Positions 49,175-59,191 of a stretch of DNA of 64,000 nt are shown here, piece by piece. The stretch is taken from assembly GCF_035956715.1 (NCBI RefSeq), contig NZ_CP108381.1, positions 4,558,001-4,622,000 of the forward strand. The letters run 5' to 3'. Both the position numbers and the translations under genes were made by a program. The DNA comes from Nocardia sp. NBC_01329. Its GTDB lineage: Bacteria > Actinomycetota > Actinomycetes > Mycobacteriales > Mycobacteriaceae. Below the pieces are notes generated by a model. The model worked only from the letters and a program-made list of their open reading frames with translations, did no database searches and had not been told where the DNA came from. How positions within the stretch are numbered: position 1 is the stretch's first letter; each line of letters begins with the position of its first letter.

Positions 49175-51222
49175 CGTAATCCATCCAGCACATAGCAGGT
49201 CACCGGTTCGCTCCGGCCTCGGACAGTCACTGCGCCACGGCTGCGTACCTCGGCACGCGCGCCGAGGTACGCGCAGGTCAGCGAACCGATCACCACGGTC
49301 CCGGGTTCCGCCAAGCTCTCCAATCGAGCGGCGAGATTCGTCGTATCACCGATCGCGGTGTAATTGCGCATCTGCGGGGCACCGATATTGCCGACCAGTG
49401 CCGGGCCGGTATTGACTCCGACCCGGAAACGTGGCCAATCGGGATGTTGAGCCGCCGTTTCGGCGACCACCCGCTGGAGCGCCAGTCCCGCGCCGGCCGC
49501 CCGCAGCGCATGATCCGGTTGCTGAGTCGGCGCGTTGAAAAGGGCCATCACCGCGTCGCCGACGAATTGGATGACCGTCCCACCGCAGTTCAGTATCGTC
49601 GGCACGATCGCACCGTAATACGTGTTCAGCATGTGTACCACTGCTTCCGGGGTCGCCGACTCGGCAAACGGCGTGAACCCCGACAAGTCGGCCATGAGTA
49701 CGCTGACCTCGGTGATCCGGCCGCCGAGCCCGGCCTGGGACGGGTCGGCGATCAGCGCGGTCGCTACCGTGGGCGACATATAGGAACGGAACAGCCCGTC
49801 GAGTTGCTGATACAGGCGAGCATTCTCCAACATGACCGATGTCCGGTCGGCGAACGATCGCAACATCGCGTACTCGGTGTCGCCGAAGCGGCCCCACTCG
49901 CGTCGCGCCTCGAGCATTCCGGCCCAGCTGCCCTTGACAACGAGCGGAAACGCCTCCGACTGCGGATCGGCGGGTCCACCGTCGGAAAAGGTCAGTTCGC
50001 CGCCTCGGACCAGCCCCAGCCGGAATCGATCCCGCTCGAACGCCGCCGAAACGAGATGCAACACCTCCGCGAGCAGTTCCTGTTCGCCGCGGATCACGTT
50101 CGATTGCTCACCGATCGCCGCCAGCAGACCCAGCCGACGGACCTGCTCCCGCTCGCTGCCCAGCGCGTGGGCGCCCTGCTCCAACACCGCGACCTGGCGT
50201 TCAGTGAGCCCGAACCGCTTGGACAGCCGCGCTCCGACCGCTCCCAGCGGCTCGGTCGAGGCGACGCCGCCTTCGGCGCGCACGCGCAGCGCGTCGACCA
50301 TCTCGTCGAGGGCGTGCGTGTAGTCGCGCTCCAGCCCGGCCATGGTCCGGTGCAGGGTGACGCTGTCGAAGAGTCCGAGCGCCGAACCCTCACGCCGGAG
50401 TTGCAGGTGCGCGCTACCGGAGATGAGTACGAAGGCAGCCAGCATCAGCACATGCCATTCCCACCATGAGGTATGCCAACTGCGACTGAACCCCACGGCG
50501 AAAAGCGCCTCGGCCAGCAGCACGAAGGCAGTGAGTACGCTGAGCAGCACCACGCCCCGTCGACGCAGGTACTGGCGCCCGTAGCGGAATGCCGCGGCGA
50601 GATAGCACGCCGATCCGGCGAAAGCCACCCCGATCAGCGGTCCCCTGGCCTCCGCCGGATCGGGTGCGTGATCCAGCCACGGCAGCTGTGCCATCGATAC
50701 CACCGCCCACGCTACGAGTAGCAGTGTCGGGAGTGCGGACAGCAGCCATGCGAACCGATGCAACCGAGCGGCAGCGGCGGGACCGAATTCCACCGACGAC
50801 GCGAGGGCGGTGATACCGCCGAGTCCGAGCCCGACGGGTACCGAATAGACGAATCCGGCGTTCGGCGTCGGCAGGATCACGCCGGGCGTGGCCAATGCGT
50901 GCAAGCCGAGGAAACCCGCGCTGAACTGGAATACCAGGGACACCAGGATCAACCTGGCGTCCCGGCGCATCCGTGCGGCCCGGAACAACATGACGCCCAG
51001 GGCCATCGCGATGGCGGCGGCGGTGAGTACCAACCAGAAATGTGTCCCGTGGTGCTCGTGGTCCATGTCGAGTTCGGGACGGGATACCAGCAGCCATAGC
51101 CCGACGGCCGGTAGTGCGACATGTCCCAGCCAGAGCAGAACCTTGACCTTCGACACCACCGGAACGCTACCGCGCGGTTCGCCGGAGAGAAACAGGAACA
51201 GCTGATCACGTCGGCGCGGCAT
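49171..51222 (-). CDS. membrane-anchored class III adenylate/guanylate cyclase
   Basis: Cyclase of 683 residues. The N-terminal 250 residues contain about seven membrane helices. A helical region and a GAF-like region (about 330-470, with SYMSPTVATALIADPSQAGL after it) link to the catalytic domain near 490-680. Catalytic features are VLMADLSGFTPFAE (first metal Asp), VQFVGDAVMALF-type segment with GDAVMALFNAP (second metal Asp), FRVGVNTGPALVGNIG and YTAIGDTTNLAARLES. The set is complete, so activity is expected. The start at 51222 is uncertain; a GTG in the SKVKVLLW region is an alternative. Coupled to the CRP gene. Confidence 0.83.
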   Translation of the reverse strand: MPRRRDQLFLFLSGEPRGSVPVVSKVKVLLWLGHVALPAVGLWLLVSRPELDMDHEHHGTHFWLVLTAAAIAMALGVMLFRAARMRRDARLILVSLVFQFSAGFLGLHALATPGVILPTPNAGFVYSVPVGLGLGGITALASSVEFGPAAAARLHRFAWLLSALPTLLLVAWAVVSMAQLPWLDHAPDPAEARGPLIGVAFAGSACYLAAAFRYGRQYLRRRGVVLLSVLTAFVLLAEALFAVGFSRSWHTSWWEWHVLMLAAFVLISGSAHLQLRREGSALGLFDSVTLHRTMAGLERDYTHALDEMVDALRVRAEGGVASTEPLGAVGARLSKRFGLTERQVAVLEQGAHALGSEREQVRRLGLLAAIGEQSNVIRGEQELLAEVLHLVSAAFERDRFRLGLVRGGELTFSDGGPADPQSEAFPLVVKGSWAGMLEARREWGRFGDTEYAMLRSFADRTSVMLENARLYQQLDGLFRSYMSPTVATALIADPSQAGLGGRITEVSVLMADLSGFTPFAESATPEAVVHMLNTYYGAIVPTILNCGGTVIQFVGDAVMALFNAPTQQPDHALRAAGAGLALQRVVAETAAQHPDWPRFRVGVNTGPALVGNIGAPQMRNYTAIGDTTNLAARLESLAEPGTVVIGSLTCAYLGARAEVRSRGAVTVRGRSEPVTCYVLDGLR

Positions 51223-51309
51223 ATCGTGGCAGCCCGGACCGGTCGTACGCGGACGACACATGCCCGGCAGGCCGGCCCTCGCCTCGATCTTTTCGCATAG
51301 TGTGCGGCT

Positions 51310-52023
51310 ATGACCGAGGCAGCGGAGGGCAGGTACCTCCCGCAGACCGGGCTGGCGGCGAAACTCAATTGGCTGCGGGCCGGGGTGCTGGGCGCCAACG
51401 ACGGGATCGTCTCGACCGCGGGCCTCGTGGTGGGAGTCGCTGCCGCGTCGTCGGACACCGACACGATTCTCACCGCGGGCATCGCGGGGATAAGCGCGGG
51501 TGCCATCTCCATGGCGGTCGGCGAGTACGTATCGGTGAGCACCCAGCGGGATACGGAGAAGGCCCTGCTCGAGCAGGAGAGCCGGGAGCTGGAGCAGGAT
51601 CCGGCCGATGAGCTCAATGAACTCACCGCGATCTACCACGCCAAGGGCTTGTCCGCGGAGACCGCGCGGAAGGTGGCCGAAGAGCTCACCGCCTACGACG
51701 CGTTCGCCGCGCACGCCGAAGCCGAACTGGGTCTGAATCCCGACGAACTGACCAATCCGTGGCATGCCGCACTGTCCTCGGCGATCTCCTTCACTGTCGG
51801 CGCGCTGCTGCCGCTGCTGGCGATCCTGCTGCCGCCGACACCGGCGCGCATACCGGTCACCATGATCGCGGTCCTGCTCGCCCTGGCGCTCACCGGTTCG
51901 ATCAGTGCGGGCCTCGGTGGCAGCAGCCGGGCCCGGGCCGTGGCTCGGGTAGTGATCGGTGGGGCGCTCGCCATGGCGGTCACCTACGGGATCGGGCAGT
52001 TCGCGGACGTCACCGGTATCTGA
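51310..52023 (+). CDS. VIT1/CCC1-family transporter
   Basis: Membrane protein of 237 residues, probable iron/manganese exporter. Typical parts are LRAGVLGANDGIVSTAGLV in the first helix, SAGAISMAVGEYVSVSTQRD, a cytoplasmic charged helical region (QESRELEQDPADELNELTAI) with many Glu residues that bind metal in this family, and SAISFTVGALLPLLAILLPP. Five membrane helices are predicted. The gene is divergent from the cyclase gene with 87 bases between. No metal-responsive operator was recognised. Confidence 0.86.
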   Translation: MTEAAEGRYLPQTGLAAKLNWLRAGVLGANDGIVSTAGLVVGVAAASSDTDTILTAGIAGISAGAISMAVGEYVSVSTQRDTEKALLEQESRELEQDPADELNELTAIYHAKGLSAETARKVAEELTAYDAFAAHAEAELGLNPDELTNPWHAALSSAISFTVGALLPLLAILLPPTPARIPVTMIAVLLALALTGSISAGLGGSSRARAVARVVIGGALAMAVTYGIGQFADVTGI

Positions 52024-52104
52024 TCTGCCACGAATTCTGTTGCCGGAGCGATATTCTTGTGAAGTGAACCAGCGCCGAGTCGCATATTTTGCTGTACTTG
52101 GCGG

Positions 52105-52926
52105 GTGAGTTCTCTTTTCGCCGTATTGCCCGCGGCCGGGATCGAATCGGCCCTACAGGCGTACGAGCGTTATCAGTCCATGGCCGGTGCACCCGAGCCG
52201 ACTCCGCCGCCGCAGCCGGTCGGGGTCGTGTGCACATTGATCCACCGCTCCGGCACCGGGTTGCGGGTGTACCGGCGCCCCGACGCCCGTGGGGCACTGC
52301 TGGAGGCCACGATCGACGATCGTTTCGACTGTCTGCGCGCCTTGCTGGCCCTCACCGCGGACCGCGACCTGGCCGTGCTGGATGTCGCCACCCGCCGCCT
52401 CTACAACCCACGGGGAGCCGCCCGAGTCCCGGTGACCACGGGCGATTTCCGGCTGCCCTATCTCACCGAGAGCATTCTCGACGAGATCCTGGAAACTCCC
52501 CCGGACCCGCGCGATCCAGCCCTGAAGGTGATCCGCGCCCCCATGTGCCATATCCGCGCGCGTCGACTACCGGAGGAGATATTCGAAATGGAGCATCGCG
52601 ATCTCGACGCGTTCTTCCAGCTCTACACCGACGATTCGACGCTGGTGCGCAAGACGATCTGGGCCTGGGCCACCGGTGACCCGTGGTGGCAGCAGGCCAT
52701 CGCCTGGCAGCCCGTCGAGGCGCCGGACCCGAGACGTCGCCCCGCGGCGGAGGACGATATCGAATCCGTCCTGGCCGAGCTGCGGCAGATGGCCGAGGAG
52801 ACACCGTTCGAACTGGGTGCGCTGGACCTGATCTCGGCTCTGGGCGATGTCGACAACGAGGCCCAGGCGATTCTCGACCGCGCGAATCCCGATACCCCGG
52901 ACCAGCCTCGGAGCTCCCGAGGCTGA
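52105..52926 (+). CDS. hypothetical protein
   Basis: Protein of 273 residues, family not recognised. It has an alpha/beta start (GVVCTLIHRSGTGLRVYRR), a charged middle with FDCLRALLALTADRDLAVL, then IWAWATGDPWWQQAIAWQP, and a disordered acidic C-terminus. No signal peptide or membrane helix. The GTG start is only weakly supported; an upstream ribosome binding site is not clear. Converges on the mce operon. Confidence 0.6.
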   Translation: MSSLFAVLPAAGIESALQAYERYQSMAGAPEPTPPPQPVGVVCTLIHRSGTGLRVYRRPDARGALLEATIDDRFDCLRALLALTADRDLAVLDVATRRLYNPRGAARVPVTTGDFRLPYLTESILDEILETPPDPRDPALKVIRAPMCHIRARRLPEEIFEMEHRDLDAFFQLYTDDSTLVRKTIWAWATGDPWWQQAIAWQPVEAPDPRRRPAAEDDIESVLAELRQMAEETPFELGALDLISALGDVDNEAQAILDRANPDTPDQPRSSRG

Positions 52927-53016
52927 CCGGCCCGCACGGTGGCGCGGGGCAGCTACGGTCCACGGCACCCTGACAGCAGCCTCCTCCCGCGACGCATCCC
53001 ACGCGCCCGCCCGCCG

Positions 53017-53973
53017 CTATTTCACCCCGACCCGCAGTCGCACCGAATCGTCGGTGGTGCTCTGCAACGCCTGGCCGAGCAGACTGCCGATATCCAACTG
53101 CGACACCGAACCGTTCAATGCGTCGGTGAGCGGGACGAGCCCGGGTTGCAGGGCGGCAAGTTCGGGCCCGGCCTCGTCGAGGAATTCACGCAGACGCTGC
53201 AGGAACGGCACCAGGCCGCCGTCGTTCAGGTACCGCTCCGGTGACCCCTCGGCACCGGTGAACCTGCCCACCGCCTCGACGAAATCGTCCAGCACTTCGG
53301 CGAACCGGGTGAACTCGGTGGCCGCGGCCGAGGTGGCCGGGCCGGACCAGTCGCTGTCGGCGGCGGCGGTCTCGAAATTGTCGAGCAGTTCGGCGATCCG
53401 CGGTTCCCGGGACATGATCGTCGCCGCGAGCAGATCCGCGGCCCGGGTGAGTTCGGGGAGTGCGGCGTCGGTGCCGTGCAGGGCGTCGCGCAACGTCCGC
53501 ACCAGCGATCCCATGGTGGCCGGGTCGAGCTGGTTCATCGTCCGGGTGACCATTCGCGCGGCTTCCGGAATGGACAGCGGGCTGTGGATATCCTCCGATT
53601 CCAGCCGTTGTCCGTCTCGCACATAGGGGCCGGCGCCGGTCTTGGGGGCGAACTGGACATACGGCTCACCCAGCGCCGACAGGTGTTCCACGGTGACGAC
53701 GCTGTCGGTGGGCAGGTGATGCGAATCGCCGACCCGGAAGCCGACTTCCACGCCGTCGGCGACGCGGTCCACCGAGGTCACCCGGCCGACCTCGATACCG
53801 GTGAGCAGGACCGGCGACCCCACGCCGAGACCGCCGGAATCGTCGAGCACCAGGGAGGCATTCAGGTAGTCGGCGAACGGGTCCGCACGGACCACTCCGA
53901 AGGTCAGATAGCTCGCGCCGAGCACGGTGATGGCCGCGATACCGCCCAGCGATGCCAGTGGCCCGATCTTCAT
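53017..53973 (-). CDS. mceF: Mce family protein, position F
   Basis: Lipid-transport protein of 318 residues and last gene of the operon. The N-terminus is a membrane anchor (LASLGGIAAITVLGASYLTF). The MlaD/Mce core has LTGIEVGRVTSVDRVADG and VVTVEHLSALGEPYVQF, and the helical tail follows. In mycobacteria the six Mce proteins form a hetero-hexameric channel across the periplasm that delivers lipids to the YrbE permease. The start overlaps the stop of mceE by four bases. Confidence 0.9.
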   Translation of the reverse strand: MKIGPLASLGGIAAITVLGASYLTFGVVRADPFADYLNASLVLDDSGGLGVGSPVLLTGIEVGRVTSVDRVADGVEVGFRVGDSHHLPTDSVVTVEHLSALGEPYVQFAPKTGAGPYVRDGQRLESEDIHSPLSIPEAARMVTRTMNQLDPATMGSLVRTLRDALHGTDAALPELTRAADLLAATIMSREPRIAELLDNFETAAADSDWSGPATSAAATEFTRFAEVLDDFVEAVGRFTGAEGSPERYLNDGGLVPFLQRLREFLDEAGPELAALQPGLVPLTDALNGSVSQLDIGSLLGQALQSTTDDSVRLRVGVK

Positions 53974-55037
53974 CGCACGGCTCCGATCATGCGCAGGGTT
54001 TCGATGATCCGATGCACCTGATCGCCGGTGGACAGCGGATCTCCGGCGTGTACGGATCGAACATTCACCTGCGCTCCGTTCTCCACGAACGGAATCACCT
54101 TGTCCCGCAACAGCGCGACCAGCAGGTTCAGATTCGACGGCTGCCGCAGATCGAGCGGACCTCCGGTCACCAGCGGGATCAAGGCCGTGGCGGCCGCACC
54201 ACCGGACTGGGCGATCGGCGCCAGCCAGGCCAGCGATCCGCCGACCGGACCGAGTCCGCCGAAGATCTCGGTCACTCCGGCGATGGATCCGGTGGCGGCG
54301 TTCATCTGCTGAACCGATTCGGGCCGCAGGATATTGTCCAGCTCGTCCTGGATTCCGTGCATCACCTCGGCGTTCGACGCGACGCCGTTCAGCAGGAGGT
54401 CGACCTGGTCCAGATGCGCCGCGAGATCGACCGTATCGGTGGCCAGGACCTGCGCGATCCGTTTCGTTTCCGCCGGATCCTGGGGCAATACCGAATTGAC
54501 GCGGTTGACGATGTCCTGCAACTGCCCCACCGAACCGCTGTTCACGAAGAACGCGATCGCGGCCATGGTGTCCTCGAGCTGCACCGGCGGCCGGGTGTGT
54601 TCGCGGGTGATGGTGTCGCCCGGGCGTAGCAGGGTGTCGTATCCGTCGAGTGGAGTGGTCAGCGCGATATGGATATCGCCCAGGACGGTGTTCTGCCGGA
54701 GCTCGGCCACCGTGGTCGCCGGTAACTCCACCGAATCCTGCACCTCTATCTCGACGACCACATATCCCGGCCCCGCGGCGTCACCGGGCACGACCTCGAC
54801 CTTGTCCACATTGCCGACCTGGGCACCGTTGGCGATCACTTTCGCCCGGGCCGGCAGGTTCAGCACATTGGTGAACTCGATCCGCAACCGGTAGCTGTCC
54901 CCGGCGACCACGGCCCCGGGCACCGGGATATCGGAAGGATCGAACGCGCAACCGGAGATACCCAGGGCAACGGCCAGCCCGCACGCGGCCAGCCCGCGCC
55001 GCAACCGGGTGCGGTCCAGGACGATCCGCGCGGTCAT
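53970..55037 (-). CDS. mceE: Mce family lipoprotein, position E
   Basis: Lipoprotein of 355 residues; lipobox GISGC with Cys30. In Mce operons the fifth Mce gene is typically the lipoprotein, as here. The MlaD core contains YRLRIEFTNVLNLPARAKVI and VIANGAQVGNVDKVEVVPG, followed by VAELRQNTVLGDIHIALTTP. The ATG at 55037 overlaps the mceD stop (ATGA). The long frame upstream reads Arg/Gly-rich and is rejected. Confidence 0.9.
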   Translation of the reverse strand: MTARIVLDRTRLRRGLAACGLAVALGISGCAFDPSDIPVPGAVVAGDSYRLRIEFTNVLNLPARAKVIANGAQVGNVDKVEVVPGDAAGPGYVVVEIEVQDSVELPATTVAELRQNTVLGDIHIALTTPLDGYDTLLRPGDTITREHTRPPVQLEDTMAAIAFFVNSGSVGQLQDIVNRVNSVLPQDPAETKRIAQVLATDTVDLAAHLDQVDLLLNGVASNAEVMHGIQDELDNILRPESVQQMNAATGSIAGVTEIFGGLGPVGGSLAWLAPIAQSGGAAATALIPLVTGGPLDLRQPSNLNLLVALLRDKVIPFVENGAQVNVRSVHAGDPLSTGDQVHRIIETLRMIGAVR

Positions 55038-56134
55038 CGAGCACCTACCGATCCCAGCACCAGCTGCATCAGATCCAGATCGACCATGCCGTTCGCCGCC
55101 CCCGCGCAACGGCCGGGCGAGACCGCGTTCACCGCCGCACACACCTGTTCGGCGTTCGTCTGCGGGATCGCCACCCGAGGCGGCGCGTAGGTGAGTCCGG
55201 GCGCGCCGGTGGCCGGATCGGCGACCGTCCGGAACGCCGATACCAATACCGGAGTGGTGCGCACGATTTCGGTCAGCGACCCCACGTTCGCCCGCAAAAG
55301 CTTCACCATGGGCACCAGGTTGTCCAAGGTAACCATCAGCGGATCGGACAGGATGACGGTGAGATCGTCGAGCACGGGCAGGATCTCACGCAGGCCGTCG
55401 AACAACGTGATACCGGGGGCGAGCAGTTCGCTGTGCGCCTGGTTCAAGGTCGGCGCGAGCCTGGTCAGCATCAGCTTCAGATCGCCCCAGTGCTCGGCGA
55501 CCTTGTTGGATACCGACGCGTAGGCGTCGAAGATCCCGGCCAGATGGGCGATATCGGCGTCCGGTGATTCCAGGACCCGGCCGAGTTGATCGATCAGATG
55601 GTTGATCTGCGGTCCGGTACCGGCCGAAGCCGTGTCGAGGGCGTCCAGCCCGCCGGCCAGCGCGTTCGGCCGATCGGCGGTACCGCCGATCTGATCGGAC
55701 AATTCCGCCAGCGCGGTGACGGTCTGGGTCAGGCTCTTGGGTGTGAGGGTTTTGGTCACGCACTGTCCCGGATTCCACTCCTCGGTGGACTTCCCACTCG
55801 CCAGCACCGCCAGTTCGCGATCGGCGACCACGGTGTCGGAGACGGTGGTCGCGCCGGAATCAGCGTAGAGCGGATGGTCGGCATCGACCTCGAAATCCAC
55901 ACGCACCTTCGCGCCCTCAGGGGCGATACCGGTCACCGTGCCGACAGCGATACCTCGCATCGAAACCTGATTGCCCTGGTAGAGACCGATACTGTCCGGC
56001 ATGATCGCGCAGTACGCCCGGGTCTGCTTCAGCGGTTGGAACGCGATCACATACGCCGCGGTCACGGCCAGTGCCAACACCATCGCCCCGGCGATCGACA
56101 TGAAGCCCGGCGATCCCAGAATCTTCTTCAGCAT
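55034..56134 (-). CDS. mceD: Mce family protein, position D
   Basis: Channel subunit of 366 residues. The N-terminal anchor is FMSIAGAMVLALAVTAAYVI; the MlaD core has LYQGNQVSMRGIAVGTVTGI and VADRELAVLASG; helical segments follow. A C-terminal cysteine pair (VCAAVNAVSPGRC) is present. The start codon shares one base with the mceC stop (TGATG at 56134), a typical reinitiation overlap. Confidence 0.9.
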   Translation of the reverse strand: MLKKILGSPGFMSIAGAMVLALAVTAAYVIAFQPLKQTRAYCAIMPDSIGLYQGNQVSMRGIAVGTVTGIAPEGAKVRVDFEVDADHPLYADSGATTVSDTVVADRELAVLASGKSTEEWNPGQCVTKTLTPKSLTQTVTALAELSDQIGGTADRPNALAGGLDALDTASAGTGPQINHLIDQLGRVLESPDADIAHLAGIFDAYASVSNKVAEHWGDLKLMLTRLAPTLNQAHSELLAPGITLFDGLREILPVLDDLTVILSDPLMVTLDNLVPMVKLLRANVGSLTEIVRTTPVLVSAFRTVADPATGAPGLTYAPPRVAIPQTNAEQVCAAVNAVSPGRCAGAANGMVDLDLMQLVLGSVGAR

Positions 56135-57192
56135 CAGCACGCCTTCCCGGGCAGCGGCACACAGACGACGGCGCCCGGCGCGGTCACTGTCGTCCCCGAC
56201 CGGTCGATCCGCACCCCGCCGTCCGGGCCGACCAGTTCCCGCAGTTTCGTGCTCAGGCTCTGCGCCGACACGATCATCGGCTCCAGCTGATCGCCGTATT
56301 CCTGGAGGCGCGGCAGCGCCGCGGCGAGTTGCTGGACCTTGGGCCGCACGGTGCTGTCCCAAGCCGGGGCGAGCACGCTCACCCGCTGAACCACCGAGCT
56401 CAGCAGCGCCAGAGCCTGTTTCAGTTCGGCGCGCTTGTCCAGCAGCACTGTCTCCATGAGGTTCACGTTGTCCATCAACCGGCCCAGATCGGTTTTCGCG
56501 CCGTCGTACATGGTGACGTACTCGTCGGCGGTGGCGATGGCGGCGGAGACCTGGGCGCGCTGGCGTTCGATGGCGTCCAGATAACTACCGACCGTATCCA
56601 ACACGCTGCGCAGCGATTCCGGGGCAGCGTCGATGGAGGTGTCGAGTGCGACGAGATTGCGGCGCAGGGTGTCGCCGTCGGTTTCGCGCAGCGGCGTGGT
56701 GGCGTCCTGGAAGGTCTCCATCAGGCTGTAGGGCAGCCGGACCCGGTCCGCGGGAATCGGAGTATCGCCCAATTCTTCGCTGCCCGCGGGGAACAGCGCG
56801 ACGTAATGTCCGCCGACCAGGGTCAGCATCCGGATATCGAGGGAGCTGCGGTCGCCGACGAAGACGTCCCGGTCGACGGTGAAGCGCATGGTCACCCGAT
56901 CCGGTTCCAGCTCGAGCGATTTCACCTCGCCCACCGGCACCCCGGCCAGACGGATATCGTCACCGGGTTTGACCGACTGCGCCTCGCTGAGTTCGGCGGT
57001 GTAGGTCCGCTTTCCCAGCGGCACCGTGTACAACGCTCCGACGGTCACCGCCAGCGCGGCCACCGCGCATACTCCGATAATCCCCAGTCGCAGTTGTTTG
57101 CGCAGTCTGGTGGGTTCGTCGGTGATCAGCTGGTCCCGGTCGAACCAGCGGCCCAGTGCCGCCGTCCACTTCGTGAGGCTCACCCGTTGCAT
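56134..57192 (-). CDS. mceC: Mce family protein, position C
   Basis: Channel subunit of 352 residues. The anchor is LGIIGVCAVAALAVTVGALY; the core includes KPGDDIRLAGVPVGEVKSLE, and the long helical tail has LLSSVVQRVSVLAPAWDS. It ends VVCVPLPGKAC with a C-terminal cysteine pair. The ATG at 57192 overlaps mceB by 13 bases, which suggests tight coupling. Confidence 0.89.
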   Translation of the reverse strand: MQRVSLTKWTAALGRWFDRDQLITDEPTRLRKQLRLGIIGVCAVAALAVTVGALYTVPLGKRTYTAELSEAQSVKPGDDIRLAGVPVGEVKSLELEPDRVTMRFTVDRDVFVGDRSSLDIRMLTLVGGHYVALFPAGSEELGDTPIPADRVRLPYSLMETFQDATTPLRETDGDTLRRNLVALDTSIDAAPESLRSVLDTVGSYLDAIERQRAQVSAAIATADEYVTMYDGAKTDLGRLMDNVNLMETVLLDKRAELKQALALLSSVVQRVSVLAPAWDSTVRPKVQQLAAALPRLQEYGDQLEPMIVSAQSLSTKLRELVGPDGGVRIDRSGTTVTAPGAVVCVPLPGKAC

Positions 57193-58184
57193 ATCGCCAC
57201 CCGCTGTCCGCCGATCAGCACCCGCACCGGGGCCGGCACCTCGGCTGTGCCCTTTCCGCACTCCGGCCGGAACCCCGCCACCGTGCGCGGAAACGAGGTG
57301 TCCACCGCGGCCAACAGCCCGGGCAGACGGCCGAAGACCTCGACGGCTTGCTGCGGATCGGGGAACAGACTCCGGATCATCGCGTCGATATCGGGGCCGG
57401 CTTCCGGGCTCAGACCCGCCGCGGCCAGCAACCGATCCACCGGTTCGAGAACCGAGGGCGCGCTCATCGCGAAATCGGCCAGTCCGCCGACATTGCGTTG
57501 TAGCGCCTGGAAGATATCGGTGAGCCGGGCCAGCAGTGGCACCAGGTGGTACAGCCGGCCGCCCACTCGCTCGGACAGGTCGGACATGTTCCGGACCAGC
57601 GTGCCGATCACCTGCTGCCGGTCACCGACATATTCGCTGAGGGTGCCGATGGCGTCCAGGGCGGGACCGATACCGGCACCGTCGCCCTCGATCACCGCGA
57701 GCAGGCTCTCGGTCAGCTGGTTGAGGGCCTCGGGCGACAGGGTCGCCAGAACCGGCTGTAAACCGTTGAACAGACTGGTCACGTCGAATGACGGGATGGT
57801 CTGCTCCGGGCCGACCGTGGCGCCGTCGTCCAGCCGGACTCCGGGATTCGGCTGCTGCTGTAGGTCGATATAGCGCTGGCCGGTGAGGTTCTGGTAGCGA
57901 ATGGCCAGTGCGCTGTTGTCGTAGACCGGGGTATCGGTCGTGACGGTCAGCCGGACATTCGCCTTGTCGCCCGCCAGCGTCACGGCCTCGACCTTGCCGA
58001 CCTGCACGCCGAACATTCGCACATCGTCACCGGTCTTCAGGCCGTTCGCGTCGGTGAACAGGGCGTGATGAGTTTCGGTCTCGCCGTCGACAGGTCGTTC
58101 GATGGCACCGATCACCAGAGCGAGCACCAGTCCCATCACCGCCGCGAAGAGAGCCAGCCGCCAGGCGGCACGCCGCGCCGTCAT
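57180..58184 (-). CDS. mceB: Mce family protein, position B
   Basis: Channel subunit of 334 residues. The anchor is LALFAAVMGLVLALVIGAIE; the core has GLKTGDDVRMFGVQVGKVEA and IRYQNLTGQRYIDLQQ, the signature strands of MlaD. The helical region includes PEALNQLTESLLAVIEGDGA. Its ATG overlaps the mceA stop (ATGA). Confidence 0.9.
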   Translation of the reverse strand: MTARRAAWRLALFAAVMGLVLALVIGAIERPVDGETETHHALFTDANGLKTGDDVRMFGVQVGKVEAVTLAGDKANVRLTVTTDTPVYDNSALAIRYQNLTGQRYIDLQQQPNPGVRLDDGATVGPEQTIPSFDVTSLFNGLQPVLATLSPEALNQLTESLLAVIEGDGAGIGPALDAIGTLSEYVGDRQQVIGTLVRNMSDLSERVGGRLYHLVPLLARLTDIFQALQRNVGGLADFAMSAPSVLEPVDRLLAAAGLSPEAGPDIDAMIRSLFPDPQQAVEVFGRLPGLLAAVDTSFPRTVAGFRPECGKGTAEVPAPVRVLIGGQRVAICNG

Positions 58185-59185
58185 CGCACGCCTCCCGGAG
58201 TGCCGTCCAGTTCGACATCCACATCGAGTACCGGGCCGTCGGGGCCTTCCTCGAACGCGAGCCCGAGCCGGGTGAGCAGGGTGCGCAGGTCGGCGGCGGA
58301 CTGTTGTGGGTCGGGCACGGCCAATGCCAGCAGGTTCAATGTGGGCGCGAGCGAATCGGTGTACCCGGACAGCTGCCCGGCGCTGTGCGCGGTGGCGGCC
58401 AGGGTCGGCAGGATATCGCCGGTGAGCGCCTTCACGCCCGCGTCGAAATCGGCGCGGTCGGTGCGCAGTACATCGATATCGACTATCCGGTCGAGCACCT
58501 CGATGGTGGCCCCGGCGAACTGCCCGCCGCCCTGGAACGCCGGCCCCAGCCGTCCCACCAGTTCGTTCGCGGGCATCGACTGGTGGTCGGCGATCACTCG
58601 ACCGGCGGTGATCAGTGCCTCCGCCAACGGGGTGAACGCCTTGACATCGGCGGCCGCCTGCGAGATCACCATGGCCATATCGGGGGTGAACACCGTCTCG
58701 CCCGACTGCGAGAGGCTGCGCAGCAGCGCGCCCATGGTCGCGTCGTACACATCGGCGGCCCGGCGACCGGTCAGATCGACCACCGCCCCGGATTCCAGGG
58801 GTCCGCCGCCCGCGCCCGGCCGCAGTTCGATCTCGCTGATACCGAACAGGTTGGCCGGCGCGTAGTCGACCAGCATGCTGTCGTCGATCCCGTGCAGCCG
58901 GTCCCGGTCCAGGGTCAGCGCGATCTCCTGGGTGCCCCGCCCGGCGGAAGCGATATCGGTGACCGAACCGACCTGGACGCCATCGATACGCACCAGCGTG
59001 CCGGCCACGACACCGTCACCGATCTGCTCGGTCCGCAACGCGATCCGCAAGCCGGCGTCCGAGGTCAGCTCCCGGTACCCGTAACCGGCCAGGGCGAGCA
59101 CCACCAGCGCCGCGACCACCAGAACACCGATCCGCCGCGCACTGCGCGGATCGGCGGCGACCCCGGGCATTCCGTACTTCGGCAT
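58181..59185 (-). CDS. mceA: Mce family protein, position A
   Basis: First Mce subunit, 334 residues. The anchor IGVLVVAALVVLALAGYGYR is followed by a core with GTLVRIDGVQVGSVTDIASA and LVDYAPANLFGISEIELRPG. The helical tail contains LRSLSQSGETVFTPDMAMVI. It begins six bases after the YrbE-B stop, so all eight genes form one operon. Which mce type (mce1-4 or a Nocardia-specific one) it is cannot be told by eye. Confidence 0.89.
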   Translation of the reverse strand: MPKYGMPGVAADPRSARRIGVLVVAALVVLALAGYGYRELTSDAGLRIALRTEQIGDGVVAGTLVRIDGVQVGSVTDIASAGRGTQEIALTLDRDRLHGIDDSMLVDYAPANLFGISEIELRPGAGGGPLESGAVVDLTGRRAADVYDATMGALLRSLSQSGETVFTPDMAMVISQAAADVKAFTPLAEALITAGRVIADHQSMPANELVGRLGPAFQGGGQFAGATIEVLDRIVDIDVLRTDRADFDAGVKALTGDILPTLAATAHSAGQLSGYTDSLAPTLNLLALAVPDPQQSAADLRTLLTRLGLAFEEGPDGPVLDVDVELDGTPGGVR

Positions 59186-59191
59186 CTGTCC

